A stretch of 64,000 nt of DNA, from positions 1-64,000 of the forward strand of contig NZ_QZVS01000085.1 of the NCBI RefSeq assembly GCF_003602235.1, in the 5' to 3' direction. Made by a program: the position numbers and the translations under genes. The stretch's first letter is position 1. The number at the start of each line of letters is the position of its first letter. Below, in pieces: positions 1 to 7,843 of the stretch. This DNA is from Cryobacterium melibiosiphilum (GTDB taxonomy: Bacteria; Actinomycetota; Actinomycetes; Actinomycetales; Microbacteriaceae). The notes beneath the pieces were generated by a model, which did no database searches, was not told the DNA's origin, and was given only the letters and a program-made list of their open reading frames with translations.

Positions 1-506
1 CCGCCGCCGACGCGATCCTGGTCGGCACCGGCACCGTGCTCGCCGACGACCCCGCACTCACCGCCCGCGACGCGGCCGGGGAGCTGCTGCCCAGCCAGCC
101 GATCCCCGTCGTCGTCGGCCGGCGGGCGACCCCGGACACGGCCGCGGTGCGGCGGCATCCGCGGGACGCGCATTTTTACGCGACCGACGACCTCGCCGCG
201 GTGCTCGCGGACCTGGCGGCCCGGGGCATCCGTCGCGTGTTCATCGAGGGCGGACCGACGCTCGCGAGCGCGTTCGTCGCCGCCGGCCTCGTCGACGAGT
301 ACCTCGTCTACCTCGCCCCGACGCTGCTCGGCGGGCCGCGAGTCGCCCTCGGCGACATCGGCGTGGAGACCATCACCGGGCAGCGACGCCTCGCCATCGA
401 CCACCTCGAGCAGCTCGGCGACGACGTGCTCATCGTGGCACGGCCGCGGCCCCTGAGCCCAATCTCCCCCAGTTCCAGTTCCACTCGCATCTCGAAGGGC
501 GCCTGA
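1..506 (+). CDS. ribD: RibD C-terminal part (5-amino-6-(5-phosphoribosylamino)uracil reductase domain), 5' truncated by window edge
   Basis: Only the 3' part is present; the open frame runs in from base 3 without a start. The visible part is the reductase half of the bifunctional deaminase/reductase, which catalyses the second and third steps of riboflavin synthesis. Supporting motifs are VGTGTVLADDPALTARD near the start and FIEGGPTLASAF, the conserved substrate-binding strand and loop of RibD/RibG reductases, followed by DEYLVYLAPTLLGG. The N-terminal zinc deaminase domain would lie upstream of the window. The stop codon directly abuts the ribE start, so the genes are one operon. The last ~17 residues are Ser/Pro-rich and probably an unstructured tail. 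Confidence 0.93.
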   Translation, partial: AADAILVGTGTVLADDPALTARDAAGELLPSQPIPVVVGRRATPDTAAVRRHPRDAHFYATDDLAAVLADLAARGIRRVFIEGGPTLASAFVAAGLVDEYLVYLAPTLLGGPRVALGDIGVETITGQRRLAIDHLEQLGDDVLIVARPRPLSPISPSSSSTRISKGA

Positions 507-1178
507 ATGTTCACCGGAATCATTGAAGAACTCGGCCGCATCGAACGCGTCGACCACACCAGCGACGCCGCCCGGCTCACCGTGCGCGGCCCGCTCGTCG
601 TCGACGGGGTCGGCCACGGCGACTCAATCGCCGTGAACGGCGTCTGCCTGACCGTCGTCGACCGCACCGACAGCACCTTCACGGCCGACGTGATGGCCCA
701 GACCCTGTCGATGTCGACCCTCTCCGACGCGATCGCCGGGTCGCCGGTCAACCTCGAACGCGCCGCCCTCGTCGGCGACCGCCTCGGCGGCCACATCGTG
801 CAGGGCCACATCGACGGCACCAGCGAGGTACTGAGCGTGACGCCCGGCGAAGCGTGGCGGGTGCTGCGGTTCAGCCTCAGCCCGGCATTGGCCCCGCTCG
901 TCGTGGGCAAGGGCTCGATCGCGATCGACGGCGTCTCCCTCACGGTGAGCAACATCAGCGCCGCGGATGCCCCCGCCCAGTGGTTCGAGGTCTCCCTGAT
1001 CCCCGAGACCCTCACCGCCACCACCCTCGGGGCCCTCATGCTCGGCGACCACGTCAACCTCGAGACCGATATTCTCGCCCGCCACGTCGAGCGGATGCTG
1101 GCCCTCGCCGCCGTACACGCTGTCCCCACCATCCCCACCGGCCCCACCATCCCTGCAACACCTAGGAGCGCATCATGA
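507..1178 (+). CDS. ribE: Riboflavin synthase, alpha subunit
   Basis: Converts two 6,7-dimethyl-8-ribityllumazine molecules into riboflavin plus the pyrimidine precursor. The 223-aa protein starts with the family signature MFTGIIEELG and has the two tandem lumazine-binding barrels (about residues 1-97 and 98-200); GGHIVQGHIDGT marks the end of the first. The C-terminal ~20 residues (PTIPTGPTIPATP) are a repetitive Pro/Thr tail beyond the usual length. The start follows the ribD stop directly. The gene ends in an ATGA overlap with ribBA, whose AGGAG ribosome site lies inside the ribE end. The symbol follows the Gram-positive/E. coli-mixed convention; ribC is an equivalent name. Confidence 0.97.
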   Translation: MFTGIIEELGRIERVDHTSDAARLTVRGPLVVDGVGHGDSIAVNGVCLTVVDRTDSTFTADVMAQTLSMSTLSDAIAGSPVNLERAALVGDRLGGHIVQGHIDGTSEVLSVTPGEAWRVLRFSLSPALAPLVVGKGSIAIDGVSLTVSNISAADAPAQWFEVSLIPETLTATTLGALMLGDHVNLETDILARHVERMLALAAVHAVPTIPTGPTIPATPRSAS

Positions 1179-2455
1179 GCCTCACCGACATCCCCACCGC
1201 ACTCGAGTCACTGCGGCTCGGCCGGCCGGTCATCGTCGCCGACGATGAGGGCCGCGAGAACGAGGGTGACGTGATCCTCAGCGCCCAGCTCGCCACCCAG
1301 GAATGGCTCGCCTGGACCATCCGCGTCTCCTCCGGCTTCGTCTGCGCCCCGATGACGAACGACATCGCCGACCAGCTCGATCTGCCGGTGATGGTGCTCG
1401 ACAACGAAGACCCTCTCGGCACCAACTACACGGTGAGCGTCGACGCCGCCGACCGGCTCTCGACCGGAATCAGCGCCGCCGACCGCGCCCACACCCTGCG
1501 GGTGCTGGCCAACCCGGAGTCGGTGCCGTCGAGCCTGCACCGGCCCGGCCACATCCTGCCGCTGCGCGCCCGCGACGGCGGCGTGCGCGAACGCAGCGGC
1601 CACACCGAAGCGGCCGTCGACCTGATGAAGCTCGCCGGCCTCGTGCCGGTCGCCGCGATCTGCGAGATCGTCGCTGACGACGGCGAGATGATGCGCCTGC
1701 CCGGCCTGCTCGAACTCGGCGAGCGCGAAGGCCTCGACGTGATCACCATCGCCGACCTGATCGTCTACCTGAACGAAAACCACGGCGACGAACCGCTGCC
1801 GTCCATCAGCCCGATCCAGGAGAGCCCGCGCGTCGACTTCGAGGTCGAAACCACCGTGCCCACCCGGCACGGCAGTTTTCAGGTGCGCGCCTACCGCGAC
1901 CGCATGACCGGCGCCGACCACGTCGCGCTCGTCTCCGGTACCCCGGTCAACGGCGCGCTCGTGCGGGTGCACTCGGAGTGCCTCACCGGCGAGGTCTTCG
2001 GCTCGCTCAAGTGCGAGTGCGGGCCGCAGCTCGACGCCTCCCTCGAGGCGATCCAGGCCGAGGGCGGCGTGGTCGTCTACCTGCGCGGCCAAGAGGGCCG
2101 CGGCATCGGTCTCATCAACAAGCTGCGCGCCTACGCCCTGCAGGAGGACGGCCTCGACACCCTCGACGCGAACCTCGCGCTCGGCCTGCCGGGCGACAAC
2201 CGCGACTACAGCGCGGCGACCAGCATCCTCGAAGACCTCGGCCTCTCAGAGGTGCGCCTGCTCACCAACAACCCCGAGAAGGTGCGCCAGCTCGAAGCCC
2301 GCGGCGTGAGCGTCACCGAACGAGTGCCGCTCATTGTCGGAGTCGGCAGCCATAATGAGGGCTATCTCGCCGCTAAACGGGACCGGATGGGTCACCACCT
2401 CGCCGCCGCAGACATACTTAAGGGCCAGGACAGCTTGAAAGGACAGACCGTATGA
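1175..2455 (+). CDS. ribBA: Bifunctional DHBP synthase / GTP cyclohydrolase II
   Basis: Supplies both precursors of riboflavin: the N-terminal domain makes 3,4-dihydroxy-2-butanone 4-phosphate from ribulose 5-phosphate, and the C-terminal domain opens GTP. Residues 1-205 show the DHBP synthase acid loop [10 protein letters not shown] and the [14 protein letters not shown] segment. Residues ~210-405 show the GTP cyclohydrolase II zinc cysteines in [18 protein letters not shown] and the active-site [13 protein letters not shown]. Length (426 aa) is normal for the fusion. It overlaps ribE and ribH by four bases at each end, consistent with tight translational coupling. The upstream FMN riboswitch, if present, would be outside the window. 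Confidence 0.97.
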   Translation: MSLTDIPTALESLRLGRPVIVADDEGRENEGDVILSAQLATQEWLAWTIRVSSGFVCAPMTNDIADQLDLPVMVLDNEDPLGTNYTVSVDAADRLSTGISAADRAHTLRVLANPESVPSSLHRPGHILPLRARDGGVRERSGHTEAAVDLMKLAGLVPVAAICEIVADDGEMMRLPGLLELGEREGLDVITIADLIVYLNENHGDEPLPSISPIQESPRVDFEVETTVPTRHGSFQVRAYRDRMTGADHVALVSGTPVNGALVRVHSECLTGEVFGSLKCECGPQLDASLEAIQAEGGVVVYLRGQEGRGIGLINKLRAYALQEDGLDTLDANLALGLPGDNRDYSAATSILEDLGLSEVRLLTNNPEKVRQLEARGVSVTERVPLIVGVGSHNEGYLAAKRDRMGHHLAAADILKGQDSLKGQTV

Positions 2456-2925
2456 GCGTTGAAGGCGTACCCGAGATTGAGGTGGACGGCACCGGACTCA
2501 CCGTGGTCATCGTCGCCGGAATGTGGCATGACGTGATCACCGACGGACTGATCGCCGGAGCGACCCGGGTGCTCGAGGCATCCGGTGCCCGATTCTCGCT
2601 CGTGCGGGTGCCGGGCAGCTTCGAGCTGCCGGTCGCCTGCAAGGTCGCCCTCGACAACGGGGCCGACGCGGTGGTGGCGCTCGGCGTCATCATTCGCGGC
2701 GGCACCCCGCACTTCGAGTACGTCTCGAGTGCGGCGACCGATGGCCTCACCCGCGTCGCCCTCGACGCCGGCAAGCCGGTCGGTTTCGGAGTGCTGACCC
2801 TCGACACCGAGCAGCAGGGCCTCGACCGCGCCGGCCTGCCCGGCTCGAAGGAAGACAAGGGCGCCGAAGCGGCGAGCGCGGCGCTTGCGACCGCCCGGGT
2901 GCTGCTCGGCCTCGCCGGGCACTAG
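2452..2925 (+). CDS. ribH: 6,7-dimethyl-8-ribityllumazine synthase
   Basis: Condenses the two RibBA-derived branches to lumazine, the substrate of RibE. The 157-aa length is standard. Visible family motifs are the phosphate-binding loop region [14 protein letters not shown] and the [14 protein letters not shown] segment; the histidine in this segment is the conserved proton-transfer residue of the family. An AAAGGA ribosome site lies 7-8 bases before the ATG, within the end of ribBA. This is the last gene of the rib operon in this window; the next gene begins 46 bases on. Confidence 0.97.
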   Translation: MSVEGVPEIEVDGTGLTVVIVAGMWHDVITDGLIAGATRVLEASGARFSLVRVPGSFELPVACKVALDNGADAVVALGVIIRGGTPHFEYVSSAATDGLTRVALDAGKPVGFGVLTLDTEQQGLDRAGLPGSKEDKGAEAASAALATARVLLGLAGH

Positions 2926-2970
2926 CCCCGGCCGGTGCGCGGGGCTCCGCGGGGCCAATAGGCTGGCTGC

Positions 2971-3327
2971 ATGGAACTTTTGCGTCAGATTCTGCTCATT
3001 CTGCACTTCGTCGGCCTCGCCTCCCTGCTGGGCGGGTTCCTCGTACAGACGAAGGCGATCGCCGCCGGCAAGGGCACGATTGTGACCTCGATGTTCCACG
3101 GCGCCCTCACCCAGCTCGTGACGGGCATCGCCTTGGTCGGCGTGATCCAGATGGCGGCGCTCGGCTCGATCGACAACGGCAAGATCGGCGTGAAGCTGCT
3201 CGTGCTCATCGTCATCACCGCCCTCGTCATCGTGTACCGCAAGAAGGCGACGGTGCCGTCGTGGGCGTTGTGGTCGATCGGCGGCCTCACCCTGGCCAAC
3301 GTCGTGATCGCGGTGCTCTGGCGCTAA
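2971..3327 (+). CDS. Small four-helix integral membrane protein, function unknown
   Basis: 118 residues, nearly all hydrophobic, with about four membrane-spanning segments: residues ~5-25, ~38-62, ~72-90 and ~95-116. Short charged loops include GSIDNGKIG and YRKKATVPS. There is no enzyme motif. It lies 46 bases behind ribH on the same strand and may be co-transcribed. Such small membrane proteins are common in actinobacteria. A riboflavin-related role is only a guess from position. Confidence 0.75.
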   Translation: MELLRQILLILHFVGLASLLGGFLVQTKAIAAGKGTIVTSMFHGALTQLVTGIALVGVIQMAALGSIDNGKIGVKLLVLIVITALVIVYRKKATVPSWALWSIGGLTLANVVIAVLWR

Positions 3328-3358
3328 CCCGACCCACCGCATCCGCTTACCCGAATCT

Positions 3359-3418
3359 CGCGAGTGAGCAAAAAGTGCACTTCCCAGCCCCGGGAAGTGC
3401 AAAAACTGCTCACTCGCG
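3359..3418. repeat. Intergenic inverted repeat with symmetric A-rich internal loop
   Basis: Two outer arms, CGCGAGTGAGCA (3359-3370) and TGCTCACTCGCG (3407-3418), pair perfectly over 12 bp. Two inner arms, TGCACTTCCC and GGGAAGTGCA, pair over 10 bp around a 6-base loop. Between them both strands carry an unpaired A-rich 5-mer (AAAAG and AAAAC). It lies alone between the membrane protein and the symporter gene. It may be a terminator, but its size and internal symmetry look more like a dispersed palindromic element. Confidence 0.7.
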
Positions 3419-3581
3419 GGACGGTAACGGGGTCAGAGCTGTGTGCCGAGGGCGTAAGGTGCTGGAAGGCCTCCACAAGTGGCCGTCCATTTTCGCGTTC
3501 CACACCCCCAGCCTGTCTGTCTGATCGACGTTCGCATTCCGTGGCCCGCACCAGCGCACGCACACACGGAGTTGTGAGACC

Positions 3582-4964
3582 ATGTCATCCCCCACCACCT
3601 CGGCGACGACGCCGGGCTCCCCGACCGGCGCTGCCGGCGCCCCGGCCGCCCCCGTCAATCCGAAGAGCCGCGTCATCATGGCGAGCCTCATCGGCACGAC
3701 CATCGAGTTCTACGACTTCTACGTCTACGCGACCGCGGCCGTACTCGTCTTTCCGCACCTGTTCTTTCCGACCGGCAATGAGACCACCGCGCTGCTGGCC
3801 TCCTTCGCCGTCTTCGGTGCCGCGATGGTCGCCCGCCCGATCGGCGCGCTGTTCTTCGGCCACTTCGGTGACCGCAACGGCCGCAAGGCCACCCTTGTCG
3901 GTGCGCTGCTCACGATGGGCATCGCGACGTTCCTGATCGGCCTGCTGCCGACCTACCAGATGATCGGCTGGTGGGCCCCGTTCATGCTCGTCATCCTGCG
4001 CCTGGCCCAGGGCTTCGCCCTCGGCGGCGAGTGGAGCGGCGCGGCCCTCGTCGCGACCGAGAACGCCCCGGTCGGCAAGCGCGCCTGGTACGGCACCTTC
4101 CCGCAGGTCGGCGCCCCGCTCGGTTTCATCATCGCCAACGGACTGTTCCTCGGCCTCGCGCTCGCGTTGCCCTCGACCGACCCGACCCGCCCCTCCGAGG
4201 CGTTCCTCGAGTGGGCCTGGCGCATCCCGTTCCTGTTCTCCGCGGTCATGGTCATGGTCGGCCTCTGGGTGCGCCTGCGCCTCGTCGAGAGTGAAGCGTT
4301 CACCAAGGTCGTCAAGACCAAGCGCGTCGAAAAGCTGCCGCTCGCCGCCGTGTTCAAGTCCAACTGGCGCGAACTCATCCTCGGCACGTTCATCATGCTC
4401 GCGACCTACGTGCTGTTCTACCTGATGACCACCTTCACCCTCGGCTACGGCCGCGCGGCGACGGATGCCCCGGTGCCCGGCCTCGGATTCAGCTACAACA
4501 ACTTCATCCTGATGATGATCCTCGGCGTGGTGTTCTTCGGAATCTTCACCCTCGCCTCCGGCCCCTGGGCCGACAAGCACGGGCGCCGCAAGACGCTCAT
4601 CATCGTGACGATCGCCATCGTCGTCTTCGGCCTGCTCTTCGTGCCGCTGCTCGGCGCCGGTTTCTTCGGCGTGATGTTCTTCCTGATCCTCGGCTTCTCG
4701 TTGATGGGCATGACCTTCGGCCCGATGGGCGCCCTGCTGCCGGAGCTCTTCCCGACCAGCGTGCGCTACACCGGCTCCGCTTTCGCCTACAACATGAGCT
4801 CGATCCTCGGCGCAGCCGTCGCGCCGTTCATCGCGATCTGGCTGTGGACCCTCGGCGAGGGCAGCCCGTTCTGGGTCGGCGTGTACCTCTCGGTGATGGC
4901 CGTCATCACCCTGATCGCGCTGATCCTCAGCCGCGAGACCAAGGACCTCGACCTGCACCGCTAA
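3582..4964 (+). CDS. MFS transporter, metabolite:H+ symporter (MHS) family
   Basis: 460-aa, 12-helix secondary transporter expected to import a carboxylate or similar small metabolite with protons. After a ~25-residue Thr/Ala/Pro-rich cytoplasmic lead, the family start SLIGTTIEFYDFYVYATAA is clear. The MFS loop motif is present as GHFGDRNGRKATLVG, and the MHS signature RLAQGFALGGEWSGAAL follows, resembling ShiA/ProP-type carriers. TELFPTSVRYTG-like sequence (ELFPTSVRYTGSAFAYN) near residue 385 is also typical. Substrate cannot be told from sequence. It is a single-gene unit with a hairpin terminator directly after it. Confidence 0.92.
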   Translation: MSSPTTSATTPGSPTGAAGAPAAPVNPKSRVIMASLIGTTIEFYDFYVYATAAVLVFPHLFFPTGNETTALLASFAVFGAAMVARPIGALFFGHFGDRNGRKATLVGALLTMGIATFLIGLLPTYQMIGWWAPFMLVILRLAQGFALGGEWSGAALVATENAPVGKRAWYGTFPQVGAPLGFIIANGLFLGLALALPSTDPTRPSEAFLEWAWRIPFLFSAVMVMVGLWVRLRLVESEAFTKVVKTKRVEKLPLAAVFKSNWRELILGTFIMLATYVLFYLMTTFTLGYGRAATDAPVPGLGFSYNNFILMMILGVVFFGIFTLASGPWADKHGRRKTLIIVTIAIVVFGLLFVPLLGAGFFGVMFFLILGFSLMGMTFGPMGALLPELFPTSVRYTGSAFAYNMSSILGAAVAPFIAIWLWTLGEGSPFWVGVYLSVMAVITLIALILSRETKDLDLHR

Positions 4965-4985
4965 GGTTCCGCACCTGCAGCATCC

Positions 4986-5014
4986 GCTCCCCCTCGCCAT
5001 CTGCGAGGGGGAGC
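4986..5014 (+). terminator. Strong hairpin terminator after the MHS transporter
   Basis: Perfect 12-bp stem (GCTCCCCCTCGC / GCGAGGGGGAGC) with a 5-base loop, 21 bases after the stop codon. There is no T-run, as is common in high-GC actinobacteria. The next gene converges from the right, so it may work in both directions. Confidence 0.8.
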
Positions 5015-5036
5015 GTCTGCGTTCAGCCGAGAATCT

Positions 5037-5891
5037 TCAGTCCAGGAAAAGGGCGCGCAGCCGCCGGGTCGTGAAGACCAGCCCGATCACGATCATCACG
5101 GCGTAGTAGAGCACGTGCCAGAGCATGCCGAGGTCGACCATGCCGGTCGTCAGCCCGCGCACGAGCTCAACGCCGTGCCAGAGCGGCAGCGCCTGGATCA
5201 CCCACTGGATGCCCTGTGGGTAGACGCTGAGCGGATAGAACGTAGCCGAGAACAGGAACATCGGCAGCAGCACGAAGGTGATCCAGTCCATCTGCTGGAA
5301 CGTCTTCATGTAGCTCGTGACCGCCATGCCCACGCTCGCAAACCCGAACGCGATCAGCAGCACCGCCGGCAGCGCGAGCAACGCCCACCACGACAGGTTG
5401 AGGCCGAGCGCCTGCATCACCACCAAAAACCCGGTCGCGTAGAGGAGCCCGCGCAGGAGCGCGAGCGAGATCTCGCCGAGCGCGACATCCAACGGGCCGA
5501 GCGAAGTCGACAGCATGCCCTCGTAGAGCCTGGCGAATTGCATCTTGAAGAACACGTTCCAGGTCGAGTCGTAGATCGCCCCGTTCATCGCGGCGACCGC
5601 GAGCAGCGCCGGCGCGATGAAGGCCGCATAGGGCACGCTCTGGCCGTCGTCGGTCTGCACCTGGCCGATCAGCGCGCCGAGCCCGAGGCCCATCGACAGT
5701 AGGTAGAAGATCGGCTCGAAGAACCCGCTCACCACGACGAGCCAGTTGGTGCTGCGGGTCGCCCGCCAGCCTCGTGCCATCACGCTGCGCGCGTTGCCCG
5801 CGTAGAGACCGCCAAACGGGCGCGGGCCAGCCGATGCCGCCGCGCTCGATGGTGCCAGGCTCGGGTTCGTCGTGCGCTCGCCCGCGGTCAT
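5037..5891 (-). CDS. ABC-2 type exporter permease (DrrB-like), second permease
   Basis: 284-aa membrane subunit of a drug- or polymer-type exporter. A ~45-residue soluble N-terminus is followed by about six membrane segments, with the ABC-2 style stretch FVLLPMFLFSATFYPLSVYPQGIQWVIQALPLWHGVELVRGL near the C-terminus. That stretch is the hallmark of the DrrB/NodJ family. The frame stays open upstream, but the start at 5891 is favoured because it overlaps the stop of the upstream permease by ATGA and matches the family N-terminus. It forms an operon with the other permease and the ATPase. Confidence 0.9.
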   Translation of the reverse strand: MTAGERTTNPSLAPSSAAASAGPRPFGGLYAGNARSVMARGWRATRSTNWLVVVSGFFEPIFYLLSMGLGLGALIGQVQTDDGQSVPYAAFIAPALLAVAAMNGAIYDSTWNVFFKMQFARLYEGMLSTSLGPLDVALGEISLALLRGLLYATGFLVVMQALGLNLSWWALLALPAVLLIAFGFASVGMAVTSYMKTFQQMDWITFVLLPMFLFSATFYPLSVYPQGIQWVIQALPLWHGVELVRGLTTGMVDLGMLWHVLYYAVMIVIGLVFTTRRLRALFLD

Positions 5892-6808
5892 ATATTCAAC
5901 CGCCGCAGCGTCAGGCGGCGTGCCCAGATCCAGCCGGCCGCGAGCAGGACGACGAGGTAGACCACGTGCACCAGGCTCAACCAGATGGGCTCGGCCATGC
6001 CGTAGGCGAACACCCGCGACAGCTCGGTGCCGTGCCAGAGCGGGGAGATCCAGCCGATCCACTGCAGGTAGCCCGGCAGCACGTCGAGTGGAAAGAAGGT
6101 GCCCGAGAACAGGGTCATCGGCAGGATCACGAAGCGCTGCACCATGGCGAGCTGGCCGGTGTCGTTGGTCAGGGTCGCGGTGTACCCCATCAGCACGGCG
6201 CCGAAGGCGAGGCCGGTGAGCAGCGCGACGAACACCGCGACAAAACCGAGCGGCCCCGGAACCGCCCCGAACAGCAGCATGAATGCGTAGTAGATGGCGC
6301 AGGTCAGCAGCATGCGCGCGGCAACGGAGATGACGATTCCGTTGATGATCTGCCGGGGCTGGATCGAGCTGGCATTCATGCCGAAGAACACCGGGTTCCA
6401 CTTGAATCCGAGCATGATCGGATAGGTGAACTCTTCTGAGGCGACCGAGATGGCGCTGCTGGCCAACAGTGCCGGTGCGAGAAAGGCCAGGTAGCTGACC
6501 CCGTTGACGGCGTCGGCGCCGAGGTTGCCGTCGACGAGGGTCGCGAGCCCCACGCCCATCGCGTAGAGGTAGACGATCGGGTTGCCGATCGCGGTGAACA
6601 GCACGGTCTGCGCGTAGGAGCGCATGACCCGAAACCGGTGCTCGGCCACGTACCAGGAGCCGTAGCGGCGAGTGCGCGCGGCCTGCGCGACCGCCGCGGC
6701 CACGGTTTCGGACCGGGCAGCAGACGCGGCGGGCACACGGATGCCGTCGGCCGGCTCGGTCGCGTCGGCGCCGCCGGCCGCTCCTCCTGGCTCGGGCGCG
6801 CCGCTCAT
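5888..6808 (-). CDS. ABC-2 type exporter permease (DrrB-like), first permease
   Basis: 306-aa integral membrane protein with six predicted helices after a ~50-residue Ala/Gly-rich cytoplasmic lead. It carries the same FVILPMTLFSGTFFPLDVLPGYLQWIGWISPLWHGTELSR hallmark as its downstream paralogue, so the two probably pair as a heterodimer. Start and stop each overlap the neighbouring cistron by four bases. In characterised relatives such operons export antibiotics, lipids or glycans, but nothing here defines the cargo. Confidence 0.9.
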   Translation of the reverse strand: MSGAPEPGGAAGGADATEPADGIRVPAASAARSETVAAAVAQAARTRRYGSWYVAEHRFRVMRSYAQTVLFTAIGNPIVYLYAMGVGLATLVDGNLGADAVNGVSYLAFLAPALLASSAISVASEEFTYPIMLGFKWNPVFFGMNASSIQPRQIINGIVISVAARMLLTCAIYYAFMLLFGAVPGPLGFVAVFVALLTGLAFGAVLMGYTATLTNDTGQLAMVQRFVILPMTLFSGTFFPLDVLPGYLQWIGWISPLWHGTELSRVFAYGMAEPIWLSLVHVVYLVVLLAAGWIWARRLTLRRLNI

Positions 6809-7764
6809 TCGATCAGGTTTCTGCCGGTCAGGCGCAAAAACACGTCTTCGAGGCTGGAGCGGCGCACGAGGCTCGTGATCGGGTGCAGGCCGACCGCGGA
6901 CATCCGCTCGAGCTCGCGTTCCCCGCTGTCGCTGTAGACCAGGATGCGGTCGGGCAGCACCTCGACGCGTTCCCCGAACGCTGCGATGCGCTCGGCGACC
7001 TCGGCGTTCTGGGTGGAACCGAACCGAACCTCGAGCACCTCGCGGGAGGAATAGCGGCGAATCAGGTCCGCCGGCGATCCCTCGGCCATGATGCGGCCCT
7101 TGTCGACCACGACGAGGCGGTCGCAGAGCTGTTCGGCTTCGTCCATGTAGTGGGTGGTGACGAGCAGCGTGGTGCCCTGCTCCTTGAGGCGGAACAGGCG
7201 GTCCCAGAGAATATGGCGGGCCTGCGGGTCAAGTCCGGTCGTGGGCTCGTCGAGCAGCATCATGCGCGGCTCGTTGATGAGCGCCCGGGCGATGGTCAGC
7301 CGACGCTTCATGCCACCGGAGAGGTCGTCGACCTTCGCGTTCGCTTTGTCCTCGAGCTGGGCGAATTCGAGCAGTTCGTCGGCGCGGCGGGCGACCTGGG
7401 CGCGCGGCAGGCCGAAGTAGCGGCCGTAGACGAGCAGATTCTCGCGCACCTTCAGCTCGGTGTCGAGGTTGTTCTCCTGCGGCACGACGCCGAGTTGCGA
7501 GCGGATCTCCGGCCCGTACCGGTTGGGGTCGAGGCCGAGCACGCTGAGCTCGCCGCTCGTGCGGGTCGACACCGCGCCGATCATGCGCATGGTCGTGGAC
7601 TTGCCGGCTCCGTTCGGGCCGAGCAGCCCGAAGGACTCCCCGGCGGCAACCTCAAAGCTGATTCCGTCGACGGCCACGAAGTCCGTCGACCCTCTGGCGG
7701 CCTTCGACCCCGTGACGGCATAGCTCTTGACGAGATTCTGGGTGGCGATGACCGGCGCTGGCAC
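6805..7764 (-). CDS. ABC transporter ATP-binding protein (DrrA-like)
   Basis: 319-aa nucleotide-binding subunit of the exporter. The order is Walker A GPNGAGKST, Q-loop VVPQENNLD, signature LSGGMKRRL, Walker B MMLLDEPTTGLD and H-loop TTHYMDEAE. A ~90-residue C-terminal domain typical of DrrA/NodI proteins follows. Translation starts at GTG 7764. First gene of the three-gene leftward operon. It diverges from the next ABC gene across 79 bp, which probably holds both promoters. Confidence 0.93.
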   Translation of the reverse strand: MPAPVIATQNLVKSYAVTGSKAARGSTDFVAVDGISFEVAAGESFGLLGPNGAGKSTTMRMIGAVSTRTSGELSVLGLDPNRYGPEIRSQLGVVPQENNLDTELKVRENLLVYGRYFGLPRAQVARRADELLEFAQLEDKANAKVDDLSGGMKRRLTIARALINEPRMMLLDEPTTGLDPQARHILWDRLFRLKEQGTTLLVTTHYMDEAEQLCDRLVVVDKGRIMAEGSPADLIRRYSSREVLEVRFGSTQNAEVAERIAAFGERVEVLPDRILVYSDSGERELERMSAVGLHPITSLVRRSSLEDVFLRLTGRNLIE

Positions 7765-7843
7765 GGTTCTAACCTAGACCGCCCCACCGACTGTCGTGTT
7801 TCGGCCGCATCTCATCTCGGCTCCCGGCGGTTAAGATTGGGCA

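Noticed and set aside
1..507. FMN riboswitch for the rib operon
   Set aside because: The operon start is outside the window; no riboswitch sequence is visible here.
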